DNA of 64,000 bases from Escarpia spicata (taxonomy: Eukaryota; Annelida; Polychaeta; Sabellida; Siboglinidae), in assembly GCA_963995525.1 (NCBI GenBank), contig OZ023216.1, forward strand, positions 41,104,983 through 41,168,982, given 5' to 3'. The notes under the pieces were generated by a model. It was not told the DNA's origin, searched no databases, and saw only the letters and a program-made list of their open reading frames with translations. The translations under genes and the position numbers were made by a program. Each line of letters starts with the position of its first letter. The stretch's first letter is position 1. Shown here in pieces: positions 11,964 to 26,500 of this stretch.

Positions 11964-13017
11964 CTGAAACAGATGGTAATGATAATTATGTAGACAAAAT
12001 GGTGTTGGGAAAGAGATTAATACATACCCACCAAACTCCAGTCTTCCCGCATTTTTATTTGTATAGGCCCAATATTGCTTTGAAGTTTTATTTGTTTCTA
12101 GCTTTCACTTCGAAACAGATACAATATTATTATAATCTTATGCTGACATAAAAGTGGAGTCCCTTAAGTCAACATTTTAGCGATATCGTGACATGCTGGG
12201 CAAAAACACCAAATTTGGCACAGTTGTACTTTAGAACCAAACAACACTTCAGAGGAGCTAGCCAACTTTAAAGGTCAAAGTGAAGGTCAGATCAATGTCA
12301 AAGATTAATAATGTTATAATTCTATTTCTATCTACCTTGACACTTAAATCATATTTTTGTGCATTTTGAAAGGCTACATTATTTTTTTGTAAACTCCTTT
12401 CCATGGGAAAACTTACTACATGTAATTTGCATAAATCCAAGAGCAGGTATACATATATCATCTTATGGGGTTATGATACAGTTAGACTTTCTGTTTCGTT
12501 ACATACAAAAAAGTGCACAGATTTTTTGGAGAATTGATGTTTTTACCAAATTCACATGTTCTGACATAAGTGCATTTGAGTAGGCAGATTTTCAGGTGTC
12601 ATTGCAGAAGGAGTGACTGTAAAATTGTAGATTTCTAATTCTAGATGATTTGTGTAAGCGGAAGGATATTTGGCAGCAATTTGCGTGTTTGACCCTTTGG
12701 CAGAGTGCTGCTTGCTGGCATTCGTAAATATTGACGGGTGTCGATTGGGGATGTGATCAGAAGAAGCAGGCTGAGGTGGTATGGGCATGTAGAGCAAAAG
12801 GATGATGAGGACTGGGTGAAGGGCTGTACAAAGTTAGTGGTGGAGGGGACAGCTCCCGTCGGCAGACCAAGGAAGACCTGGCAGAACTCCGTGTCTGCAG
12901 ACTTGAATCTGATGGGTATCGACCATCGGGATGCACGGGACCGTGTCAGGTGGAAGAGGGCAATTGGAAGAAAGGCAAACCCAGCAGAGTCTGGAAACAC
13001 TGCCTCTAAACGACGAC

Positions 13018-13065
<48 letters not shown>

Positions 13066-14502
13066 ACACAGACAGGCATTTTACGAGAGCTAGAAATAGA
13101 TTTTGACTAAACTCGACCAGCATGTCAATGAGATGATGATAACAGCAGGTGAGAAGTTTAAGAATTTTTGTAGGTCACGTTTTCTTATAATCAGACAAAA
13201 TGTTAACATGGTCGCCAATGGGAAAACTAACTGTATCATAAGCCCTTATTATTGTCAGGGAAACCGTAGGGTCATATACATGTTTTTTGTGGGGGCTGCT
13301 TGAATTTAAATGTCCAAGTCAAGGTTACATCAAGGTCAGGGGTCAAGGAATGTTGTAAACCAATATCTGCCACATATCGACACTTAAATAAACTGTTTTA
13401 GGTTTTTAGAATAGAAAGCCATTTTTAAAACTCCCTTCAACTGGGTAATTTGCTACTTGTGACAAAGCAAACATTGTGGCAGCACATTTTAGCTTCAAAG
13501 GGACACAGAGTCAATGCAGTAGCTCCGATTTGTTGTTTGTAATCTTTCCCATGCAGACAAAAGTTGCCGGCCATTGGTGGTTTCATGGCTTTAACTAACT
13601 CCTCCAGTTTACTGTTATGGATTTGTGAATCGATAAATAGCTAATTTAATAGATTGCAGTCACTCTTCTCTGATGGAACTGAGTTCGCAGTGCTAGGGTA
13701 GGACCACCTGTAGAGCGCATGACATAAATTTTTCGTCATGACCATGAGTATCAAGTCTCGTCTTCCATCCAGCACATCCTTAATGTACTTGCAATGTAGT
13801 CGATAACCCAAAGTTTGCATTGTGTGACGTACTTTAAAGAAGTCAGGGTTATGAGTTCTTTGGATGTATCCATCAATGAATTCCACAGTGTCATGATGGC
13901 ATCGCACATATTGGACACCTGTTTTTTCAACGTATTCTATGTTGAATATCCTTGCCCGTGACTTTTAGGGGGTGGATCACAGGAATGATACAATTCCTCA
14001 AACTCAGACAACATCCTGACTTGCTCAGAACCTGCCACTTTCCACTGTTGATTTGGAAGGGCCTCCGTATCCCTTACATGGACTGGTAGCCATGTAGCGT
14101 AATTATTATGGTCATGCACGAACAAACAGTAAGCTAGTTTTTTCCAGCACATCGATGTAGAATGCGAAGTTCCTTGGCATGATTTGTTGGTGTAAATCTC
14201 ACTGACAATATTGGTGTGTATTGAATGTCATTGGTCAATGTTAGATAACATATGTGCATTTGAACGGCTACGTGAAATTGACATTTAAAATCGGGCGACC
14301 CCCTCCCAAAAGTTTGCTATGGTTCTAGAGAACAACTGTGCCAAATCTGGTGCTTTGCCATTTGTGTAAATTGTCCTTATATTAATAATACAATATATAA
14401 ATTATATATATATATATATGTTTGCTCATGAGACATTAAAGTGTTGAATTTTGTGATTAATGATTAATTCAATAATAATTTAAATATCAATAAATGTGTG
14501 TG

Positions 14503-14585
<83 letters not shown>

Positions 14586-17500
14586 ATGTCTAAAATAGGT
14601 GTCCATAACCATATGCAAATATAATATAATACGTAGACTTGTGTTAATCTTGTTATTGTAAATTATGTTAAAATTCAAAAAAGTAGATTGTTTTGCGGAA
14701 TGTGGCCATTTCTGATTATGCAAATTAGTAAAAACTACAACAGAAAGAATTGTGTTTTCGAAAATAATGTAGCTTTCAAAATGCTCAAAAGTGTTGCTCA
14801 AGTGTTGAGATATGGTAGAAATTGAATTATAACATTATTTGACCTTGACCTGACCTTCACCATGACCTTTAAAATCAAAAGTTTTGTTTGGTCCTACGGT
14901 TCATCTGTACCAAATTTGGTGCTTTGGCCCAGCATGTCACGATCATTCCCATATGCTACTCCACTACAACGACGTGACAACTGTATGAAGCGTTTCAGGG
15001 CAAAATGTGATACAGCCATTTCAAAAATGTTGCCGCAACCGGGACAAAGTATTTGTCTCACCATGTGTTGAACTATTACAATATCTAATTTATACAAAAA
15101 ACATGATAAATCCCTGTTAAACAACATGCTCAAGACAGTGTTTTTTTCAAAGTACGATCAACGTCATCTATTTTTAGTCCTTTGGACCGAAGGTCCATCG
15201 GACTTGCCTGCCATATCTCAGAAACTGTTACCTGCCATATCTCAGAAACCATTCAGCAACTTTTCCTCTAATTTTGCACAGACGTATCTTAGGGTACTGC
15301 CACTATGCACACGAAATCTGTATTTGTTTGAATCATTCTAAGGGCCCCATCGGGTCCCCGAAACTGGTACATATTCACATTTTGCCTATTTTAAAAAATC
15401 TCTTCAGTAACTTTTTCTCTGATTTTGCATAGACATTCCATGTGATAGTGCCACTATACACAAGACATCTCTATTTGATTTAATCACTCTAAGGGCACCT
15501 CAGGGCCCCCCAAAATACTAAATTGTCCTACTATTTCCCTACTGCCTTAAGCCTCCTGCACTGATCTCTATTTATAACTACTGTTAGATAGTGGACTTTG
15601 CCCTATCTCTGATCACTGAGGTGGCTGAGTGGAGCGGCCTGGGTGTCAGAAATTAGCTATAAGCCTGTGTATTGGACTAGCCTCGGCTCACTGCCTGCCA
15701 CTGTCCCAATGTCAAACAGAATGCCTCCATGTGGGCTATAACTATAATGTGTAATGGGAATCCCTACTGCACTGGCAGGACCTTAGAAACTTTAAACAGC
15801 AATATACATAATTATCAATGCAATACAAAGATATGATCCAGGATTAAAATAAAATAACTTAGGTACAAAATAATATATAAAATAAAATATCATAGGTATA
15901 CTTGAAAATGTTAAAGCATATTTAGCTAAAATTATAAGGAATATTATTAAGATGTTTTACTCCAATACAATCAGTATTATGTCATTAATTGCTACTGTTT
16001 TTAATTCAAAAAAGCATGCTATGTACCTTGTGAACAAATAAAGTTTTATCATGTTTATCTTTCTTCTTTCCATTCCGGGGGAGGGTGGTAGGGGCAAAAT
16101 GAGAACAGAAAATGTGTGCACATTTTCTTAAACTACATTTAACAGTGTTACATGTGCGATTGCAGTTCACCAACTCTCCCTAAATAGTGGAGTATCGGGA
16201 TAAAATCCTACAATATTTTTAATAACACGTTAACTAATATATACAATCTTCATGAAACGGTCTACTCGAATATTTTATTTCCAGGTGTATCTTCACTGGC
16301 ATGCATATAGTCTCCACTAAACATGTCAACATTTTACTTCCATCATAACCCTTAATGATCTGTAACTATGATTCACCCAATTGTTTTATTAATAATCACA
16401 ATATAGTCCAAAGGACATCAGGGCCTCTTGGCCCATTTTTTTAAAAACAAAACACGATACATCCATTGCAACCACTGAGAACCGAAAGATAAGAGAGGAA
16501 CTTGGCGCCTGAAGAAGATTAAGGTAATATGAGAAGTGATTATGTTGTACATACATCCAGTTTCTGTAGGTTCTGGAAGACCACAAGAGTAATTGGCGAG
16601 TCCTTGGTCCCATTGCGAACTTCCACTGGTTCAACCTGCCACAAGACGAGCAAGCAGTATTATAACTTACAATCATTACATAATAAACAGTCAACCAACT
16701 AAGATGTAAAATCACCAACTGTGCCAGTAGTAACAAGGATGAGTGACGCGACCAATCATAAAAATCAAGCAAGGAGGTATTGGGCCATCACTTTCCTTAA
16801 CACGATATAATTTTGTCCACAAAAGAGGACAAATTACATTCATGATTCCACACGCTGAAAGTGTCTATTATTTCATTGGCTGGACATGGCGACCGGAAAT
16901 TTTGCAAAAGTATCAAATAACATATCAAAAGTTATATATTTAATAATAAACTTCATTTACACACCATAAAATCCGGGACTAATGACCCGTTCACGGGTGT
17001 TTACAAATTAGCAATCATCTAAGAACTAAAAAAAATGCATTTAAGAGAGAAAAAAAAATGAAAAAAAAATAAAGATAGTTAACAAAATCATAGTATATAT
17101 ATATATATATATATATAGATAAACTTATGTATATTAAAATTACGGGTAAATGCAATGAAAAACGATTAGCAAAAGTGCTAAACGACTGAACATACTGGAT
17201 AAAAAATAAATAAATAAATAAAAGCCTAAATTACATTAAATAAGTTGATTAGATACTAAAATGTGATTCTGATATAAATAAGACTAAACATTAATTAAAA
17301 CTGAATGCACAAATAACACAAAGGGTAAATGAGGTCTGATTATATTTGTTTGAGAACAGAAATGTCTTCAATAATTTTCCAAACTGCCTAGTGTTCTCAA
17401 TCGCGCATAGTTCCAGAGGCAGAGAGTTCAACAATGTCGGCCCAGCACATGCAAATGCCCGACGACCATAACGTTCTAGGTTCACGCGTGGAACGTCCAG

Positions 17501-20500
17501 AAGCAGATCATGGCCAGAGCATAGGGTCCTGCATGGTACGTGAGTGACGATGTAGCAGTGACGCGAGATACACTGGCGTGCCTGCATACAGTGCCGTGTG
17601 TACAACCATGAGTAACTTGTACTCGATGCGCTTTCTCACTGGGAGCCAGTGTAGCTGTTGTAGGACCGCAGTGATAGATCGCCGGTCACCTCGTCGAAGT
17701 TGCATCACAACACGAGCGGTTGACCGTTGGACTCTCTCTAGACGGTGCAGCAGACGGTCAGGTATACCAAAGTGCATCGCATTTCCGTAATCTATTCTGG
17801 ATGTCACAAGTGCATGGACAAGACATTTGCAGACACTGGTCGTCATTGCCTCTCGTACACGAGCAATTCTCGAGAGATGGTAGCAACTATGATCAAATAA
17901 GTATACTGTTCAAGTTGTCCATAGACTTATATACTATTATATCAGAAATTTAAAATAATACATAACTAATCAAAAACACAGTTATTAAACATTCTACACT
18001 GTCCTAGAATAGTCTTGAAAAATGTGTAAAAATACAAATAAAATCTTGTGTAAAATTGTCCTGGTTTTGTTTTATGGGAAAATGTAATTTGCTAAGAACA
18101 ACAAACTCCATTGACAATATGGTTATTTTATTACTTCTACCTCTGCCGTCTCCATAGCAACCAGGGAACCGTTTCAGTAACATTCTTAAAAGCTCTTCAA
18201 CCTAATTTTGCTTTAAAAAATGTTGCTTCTTCTGTAGGATCAAAATTGAAAACTGCGATACGGTCAATAAAAACACTCCTAAAATGCTAATTTCTAAGGA
18301 TGACATTACATCATTCTTCAGCCATCATAAACAGCCAGATTTTACTAACTGCGTTTTATTTTATTTACTTTCACACAGAGATCCAGTTGTCTACAGCCAA
18401 ATAAGTCTTCAAAATGTTAGCGATTGAATGTTTGCTAAAATATGATTTGTTTACATGACATTAGCGTTGTGACTCATTGACGTGTGCGTAGCGGATTTAC
18501 GGCTTCATGAAGGTCAAGGTTGTTGTTACGTTTGCTAATAAATTTTTGCGCAAAGTTTAAGCTATATCTAACTTAAAATGCACACTGTAGACCTTCATAT
18601 TACTACACTCGAAGAAACAATTTCAGTTTAAGTTGTTGGTACTATCTGCGATCTTGTAAACTTAAAACTGATGCTCTTGTGAAACCTTTACACCAGGTGT
18701 GACACAGAAATAATGTCCTGTCTGATATGGCTTTTTGATAACTCTTAAATCTGTATTTCCAAATTGTGCCAACTGTGTAGATTATCATGATTGATATAAC
18801 GCTCTTTACCTTACGACTGATTTATAGATCACTTCAGTGAAACACATTTTGAAAATACTCCTTAAATTTTCCGTCAGATTCTGTTTCGGGGTGGATGTTT
18901 CTTAATACCTTAGTGAAACTATCCACAGAACACCTACCTCTGGAATGCTGTCAACTATAACACCGATCTGCTGGACAATGCCCAGCTTGTCCACCGGTGG
19001 GATGACAGTCAAGCACAGGACATTTGAGAAGAAGTACTGGAATTGTAAGCCGATTTCCATGTGCAGATTTTTCAAACCGAGGTCAACTTTTTGAGGGACT
19101 TCTAAAACAAAAACGTGGCCGTATTTAAAATACATGTCTAACTTGACAATACAATTTGGGAGAAAGACAACACAACAATCTGCAATAGAAGTGGGCATCC
19201 TTGCAAGTGATGGGTGGTATTTTACTACATTACCCCTGCTATTTACCCCTGCTATATTACCTGTATGGTCTGGAGACACTGGCACTGTCAATAACAACAA
19301 TAGCTGCAAGTTTGTAAGAACAAGGGTGGACAGAAGAAGGATGACCGACCTGAGGAAAGAGGTTGGGATGGAATGCAGCCAAACAGGAGGATTATTGAGA
19401 GGGAGGCAGGAAACATAGCAAAGAGCAGAGGCGGAACAACACCAAGGACACAGGAGAAGGGGAAGGCCACAACTGAGATGGGACATGAGATGAATGGGAG
19501 AGGATGAAAGATGGAGGGAGGGGACTGTTGACAGAAAGCTAAGGAGAGAACAAGCAGGAAGAGTGGCTGAACAATACCTGACCTGACCTGACCTGACCTG
19601 ACCTGACCCCTGTACAACAATGAAGAACAGGACGAGTGGTTCGACAATACTACACCTGGCCTCACCCTTGACAAAAACAAAGAGCAGAAGACATTACATG
19701 AATAAAACAACATCTTTAGCAATTCTCCTCTCTCCGAATGAATCAGGGGAAACAGAAAAAGGAAGTGTTAGAAATTCTTCTCAGGAACCAAATTTCTGTT
19801 GCTTCTGTGGTCTTTTGCGACAGTTTAGTTTCTGACCATGATCCACACCGCATAGCAATATGGGCTCTAGGTAGCATAGCAATATGGGCTCTAGGTAGCA
19901 TTGCAATACATGTTTTCTCAATTCAAGTGATTTACCCAGTGTACAGTCAAACATTTTACAGTCACCTCTGTTTTACAGCCACCTCACAATTAAGGTCACT
20001 CTAGGACAGTCACAAATTAAACCCATAACATTAAAGTATAGGATATTAGTCCCACTAATAAGGTCACCTCACAATTAAGGTCACTATGACATTCACAAAT
20101 TAAACTCATAACATTAAAGTATAGGATATTAGTCTCACTAAGGTCACCTCACAATTAAGGTCACTCTAGGACAGTCAAAAATTAAACTCATAACAATAAA
20201 GTATAGGATATTAGTCTCACTAATAAGGTCACCTCACAATTAAGGTCACTCTAGGACAGACAAAAATTAAACTCATAACAATAAAGTATAGGATATTAGT
20301 CTCACTAATAAGGTCACCTCTCCATTCGGGTCACTTTGGCCCAGTCTCAAGGAGACCGTGTTGGTGACGTTCCACTGTACCTTTGTTACCGGTAGTTAAA
20401 ACATTCAGTAAAACTACCTGGTATTAAATAGTTTGTCGTCAACCTTCTTCAAAATGAGAATATGACAGAATTCTGTTGTCACTTACTGTGCATTTCAAAC

Positions 20501-23500
20501 CACAGTTCAGTTCTGTCATTGTAGGCCAAACGGTCATCTTCATAGAAAATTGGGTCAGCAAGACTGCGATTATGTTCCATTAAGTTAATGTGCATCTCTG
20601 GATTCTGGTAAAGCTTCTTGTACACCGGGCTGCCTCGCATTCCTGAAATAATAACAATAAGTTAACTTCTTTTGCACTAAAATCCTTGGAAAGCAAGCTC
20701 AAAGGCACATCAAAACAAGTGTTAGTGAATCTTAAAATTGATAAGCAATAGTGATAAGCATATTGTAAAATATTTTTGATTGTAATTATATCAATTGTAA
20801 TTTGGGCAAGCGTTATAAGTGACACACTTCTTCTTGCCCTTTTCGACTTCAAAACTGTGACTTTCAATTGTATACTTGGCATTTTTGTGTATTGTATATT
20901 GTGCATGTATTGTGTTGTTTTTTAATATTGTGCATGTATTATGTTGTTGTTGTTGAATAAACTTTCATTCATTCATAAGCAGGTTGTCAGCAGATGGCTA
21001 GATACACCAGGGAGCTTAGGTGGATAAACAAGGTTATAAAAGGAAGTTCTTAAATGATGTCAGAATTATGTAATATTTTTGACTGGTCTAACACTAAGAG
21101 GCCGCAAACTCCAGAGTCAGTGCAGCAACAGAAAAAGCCCTCATTCCAATGTTGGTATTAACGCTAGGAACAAAAAGTCAATAACAACTAGATGATGCAA
21201 GCCAGGCTTTCTTACATACAGCTTACATATAATATGCAGATTGCTTACATAGAAATGAATGATAAATACTAGTAGTACAGATCTTAAAAATGGACCAAGA
21301 GGTCCTGAAGTCCTTTGGACTATATTGTGAGTTTGTAATTATTAATGAAATGTTTTTTGGTGAATCATAGTTACACTGGGACAATGGCAGGCAGTGAACC
21401 AAGGCTAGCCCAATACACAGGTTTGCAGCTGGCTGCTCCACTGGGCCACCCCATTAATTATGGCAAAGTCCACTATTCAGTTATAAATAGAGAAAAGTGG
21501 CTGCAGGAGGCAGCAGTAGGGAAATAGCAGGAAAATGTTGCATTTTGGGTGGCAGATTTCTTGTGTATAGTGGCAGTACCTTAAGATATATCTATGCAAA
21601 ATTAGAGAAAAAGTTACTGAAGAGTTTTTGAAAAGTAGGCAAAATGCGAAAATTTACTAGTTTCGGGGGCCCTTGGGGACCTTACAGGGCCCTTAGAATG
21701 ATTCAATCAATTACAGATTTCTCGTGCATTGTTGCAGTACCCTAAGATACGTCTATGCAAAATTAGAGAAAAAGTTGCTGAACGGTTTCTGAGATATGGC
21801 AGCTAACGGCAGATGGTGCACGGCAGACGCCGAGTGATGGTCCGTTGGACCTTTGGCCCAAAGGACTAAAAATTTATGTTTATGTTTTAAACACTTATTG
21901 CACCATGTCTTGCATTTAGAGGAATAATTATAACAGAAAATAAAATGTTGTGGCACCAATTTTAAATACATGCATTGATGAGAAATTACATTTCTGTGGC
22001 CTAAGAATAACTAATTTAACAAACTTCCTGCTTATAATTACATAACAGAAAAGACAACCTCCAACCTCCATATAAAACAACTGCATAAAATAAATATCCA
22101 CGGCGGATGGCACACGGCAGATGCAGAGTGATGGCATAAGTCCGTTGGACCTTTGGCCCAAAGGACTAAACATTATACAATGTCGGACAGGAGCCATTGC
22201 CGAGATCTAAAAAGCAGCATTTTGACAGTAAATTTAACTGCCTATAGTTATCATTGATAGTACACCCAACTATTGATAGTACTGATAGTTATTATTGATA
22301 ATACATCCAACTATTGATAGTACTGATAGTTATCATTGATAATACACCCAACTATTGATAGTACTGATAGTTGGCAAACAGATCAGCCAGACTACTTGCA
22401 TCACTCAGCAATACGTATCGATACCATTTTCGTTGTTTGATTTATTTACAGGCCAAACATCAACAACCGTCAACGATAGCAGCATCAATCACAGACCACC
22501 AATTTGGGGGTCAACTGCTACCAAAGCCATGTGACAGTGCAACATATAAATTGTGACTTGAGATGGCTTTTCCTCGATATTCACTATTCAATACTATCAT
22601 GATCCCATCACAACTGTTTAAGAAGATTTAACAAGATTGCCATCCAGCGCAGGGTTCAATCTAGGATCTTGGACAATTGGGCCAAGGGCCCATGTAGGTT
22701 GTAAAAGGGGCACATTTTTTTTAACACTGCACCTATGGCAGGAACTAACAAATTTTACTTGTGGAGCTACTCGTCTCAGAAGTCACTTCTTTGTCACAGA
22801 AGTCACGCACATCAATCTCTAAAAACAGAACATGACTGAATCTTGATAGCTAGCCTCATTTAGGCATCTTCAAACCTCCGTGTAGCCAATTTTCATGAAT
22901 ATCTGGGGGTGCGGGCCAATGCAAAGACAAAATAAAGTTAAATTTAATTTTAAAAGTGCCATCAGATTCCACTTGGTAGCGAATTTCATTATCGGTAATA
23001 ATTTATAATTTCCAATGAAGGCCTTTTGCCCTACATGTCTAGGGGTTATTTTTGTGTTTTACTTCGTTTCACGATTCTTTCTAGCGGACACGCAGTGCGC
23101 GTGCTCTGGCGGATATTTTATGCCTCGGTAAACACAGCGTGCGAGCTCTGGCAGATATTTTATTGTGTGCGCCAGATGCCACATTTACGTGCCCTTTACA
23201 TGCCTGGATTGAACCCTGCCAGAGCCACAAGCTCCAGACGGCATGCAGACAAGGAAGCCTTTGGCTTAACAAGAGTCCAACAATTTTCCACCGACGTATA
23301 GCTCGCTCTCCCGAGATAACTGTCAATTTAATTTTTGAACATATTCACATTAACACAATCATGAGATCATTTGTTTCAGTCATTTATTGTCCTCTGAGAG
23401 AATGAGCATTTTCTGACATCTAACCTACACTGTTCTTTGACTAATGCCGCATTGTGCCCTCTGGTTCTACTGCCTTCTTTAAGTTTGAAGAAAATATTTC

Positions 23501-26500
23501 TATTAATATCTTCATAACCATTCAATATTTAAACAATTCTATTTTGTCTCCTCTTAGTTGATACATGCACAATATTAACACAGATAACGCAATAGTGAAA
23601 GTCTCAGTATTCATCCCAGGTTCTTACCATCCATGAGAAGCATAAATACATCGGCGATGGGCTTATTGGTTGCAAGCACGGGCAGAAGGAACTGACTAAA
23701 CATGCTGTTGCACAGGAAGCCGTCCAACAGATGGGGAATCACCGTCTCCCAAGATGGCTGTGTGGCAATAGGCTCAAAGGCTTCTTGGCCATGTGATCTG
23801 TTGACACAAAAGGAAGATGCTTCTAAGAGATGTGTAACCTATTAGTTTATATATGTATATATATTGTATACATATATATATATTATATATATATATATAT
23901 TATATATATATATATTATATATCAATGCACATAACTATATTGAATTATTAAATACAAAAATATGTCTTTTATGTGTACAGTCCGTTTATGGTCAACTAAC
24001 TCAACTTGGTAAAAGACTAAAAGACCAGTGACTTCACTGTGGACTTAAAGGCCAGTGACTTCACTTTGGACTTAAGGCCTGTGACTTCACTGTGGACTTA
24101 AATGCCAGTGACTTCACTGTGGAGTTAAGGCCAATGACTTCACTGTGGACTTAAGGCTAGTGACTTTCACTGTAGACATAAAAGCTAGTGACTTCACTGT
24201 GGTCTTAAGGCTAATGACTTTGTTGTGGACTTAAGGCCAGTGACTTCACTGTGGACTTAAGGCTAGTGACTTTGCTGTGGACTTAAGGCAAGTGACTTCA
24301 CTGTGGACTTAAAGGCCAGTGATTTCATTATTGACTTAAAGGCCAGTGACATTGCTGTGGACTTAAGGCCAGTGACTTCACTGTGGACTTAAGGCCAGTG
24401 ACTTCACTGTGGACTTAAAAGCCAGTGACTTCACTGTGGTCTTAAGGCTATTGACTTTGCTGTGAACTTAAGGCCAGTGACTTCACTGTGGACTTAAGGG
24501 CCAGTGTCTTTGCTGTGGACTTAAAGGTTAGTAACTTTGTTGTGGACTAAAGGCCAGTGACTTCACTGCAGACTTAAATGCCAAAGTGACTTTGCTGTTG
24601 ACTTAAAAGCCAGTGACTTCACTGAGGACTTAAGGCCAGTGACTTCACTGTGGACTTAAAGGCCAGTGACTCTGCGGTGGACTTAAAGACCAGTGTCTCC
24701 ACTGTGGACTTAAATGCCAGTGACTTCATCAAGGCCTTAAGGCCAGTGACTTCCCTGTGAATGTAAAGGCCAGTGATTCTGCTGTGGACTTAAAAGGCCT
24801 GTGACTTCACTGTAAACTTAAAGGTCAGTGACTTCACTATGAACTTAAAGGTCTGTGACTTCACTGTGGACTTAAATGTCAGTGACTTCACCATGGACTT
24901 GTAGGTTAGTAACTTTGCTATGGACTTAAGGCCAGTGACTCCACTGTGAACTTAAAGACCAGTAGCACCACTATTGACTTAAATGTCAGTGCTTCGCTGT
25001 AGACATAAAGGCCAGTGACTTCACTGTAAACTTAAAGGTCAGTGACTTCACTGTGAACTTAAAGGTCTGTGACTTCACTATGGACTTAAATGTCAGTGAC
25101 TTCACCATGGACTTGTAGGTTAGTAACTTTGCTATGGACTTAAGGCCAGTGACTCCACTGTGAACTTAAAGACCAGTAGCACCACTATTGACTTAAATGT
25201 CAGTGCTTCGCTGTAGACGTAAAGGCCAGTGACTTCAGTGTGGACTTAAAGGTCAGTGATTTGACTGTGGACTTACGAAGAGAAGAAGATACAAGAGTTT
25301 CCTGCCACGTCTGGTTGGTAGCGAGTTGCTTGTTCACTCTGATCAATGGTCATAGACCTGACAACAAAACACATTTAGATTCAACTCATATACACCACCT
25401 ACAAGTGTAACAAAATGTGACAGGACGACTCAAGATACATATGATTATAAAATGTCATCAATACAGACTCCTGTAGATATGAAGGAACATCAATAGAAAA
25501 AATAATTTCTATGGATCATTTCTTCTAGATCTCAAACAACACCAAAAGAACAGTTATTCCTACACACTCTTCCCTGCAGATAACAAGGAACATTAATAGA
25601 ACAGCTGTTCTTATATACTACTTCCTGTAGATATAAAGGAACATTAACACAACTGCGATTCCTACTTCCTCTTTTCTGCAGAGACATCAATAGAACAGCT
25701 GTTCCTATTACTCCTTCATGCAGAGACATCAATAGAACAGCTGTTCCTATTACTCCTTCATGCAGAGACATCAATAAAACAGCTGTTCCTATTACTCCTT
25801 CCTGCAGAGACATCAATAGAACAGCTGTTCCTATTACTCCTTCCTGCAGAGACATCAATAGAACAGCTGTTCCTATTACTCCTTCCTGCAGAGACATCAA
25901 TAGAACGGCTGTTCCTATTACTCCTTCCTACAAATTGATATCTGTACGAACATCAATAAACCAACTGTTCCTACTTGCTCCTTCCCGCAGATATCAAGGA
26001 ACATGAGTAGAACAGTTGTTCCTACTTGCTCCTTCCTGTAGATATCAAGGAACATGAGTAGAATAATTGTTCCTACTTGTTCCTTCCTGTAGATATTAAG
26101 AAACATCAATAAAACAGCTGTTCCTACTTACTCTTTCCTGCAGATATCAAGGAACATGAGTAGAACAGCTGGCTTCTTCTGCTGAGCCCTCATCTGTACC
26201 TCCTGGATACACAGACAGTCACTCAGCTTCACTCCCTCTCGAGCGTCCCAAGGCACAAGGTAATGCTGCCCTTGGTACTGAAAGCCATGCCCAGCCACAT
26301 AGAAAAGGCCTACAAAAACAACAAAAGTCGACACTCTAAAAGCGCTCGTTGACTGGACTGACCAGCTTCCTTCAAACCCACCAAATTAATAATACCCCAA
26401 TCCTGGACTACAATATGATCATCTTCAAGTGAAGTACGGTGATTACATACGTAGACAATACTATCAGAATGTTACTTCTCAAACCACCATGGTGAAAAGT

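Noticed and set aside
12641..13123. Minus-strand frame with poly-His or poly-Ser
   Set aside because: Antisense of a LINE tail plus its (GAT)n microsatellite.
14894..15133. 79-codon minus-strand frame with CPGCGN
   Set aside because: Only one CxxC pair, overlap with a dispersed repeat and no splice signals; not enough for a gene call.
25532..26109. Repeat protein with LLMSLQEGVIGTAV and LLMFLDI units
   Set aside because: These frames are the intronic satellite derived from exon 10; the exon's true donor and following acceptor remove it.
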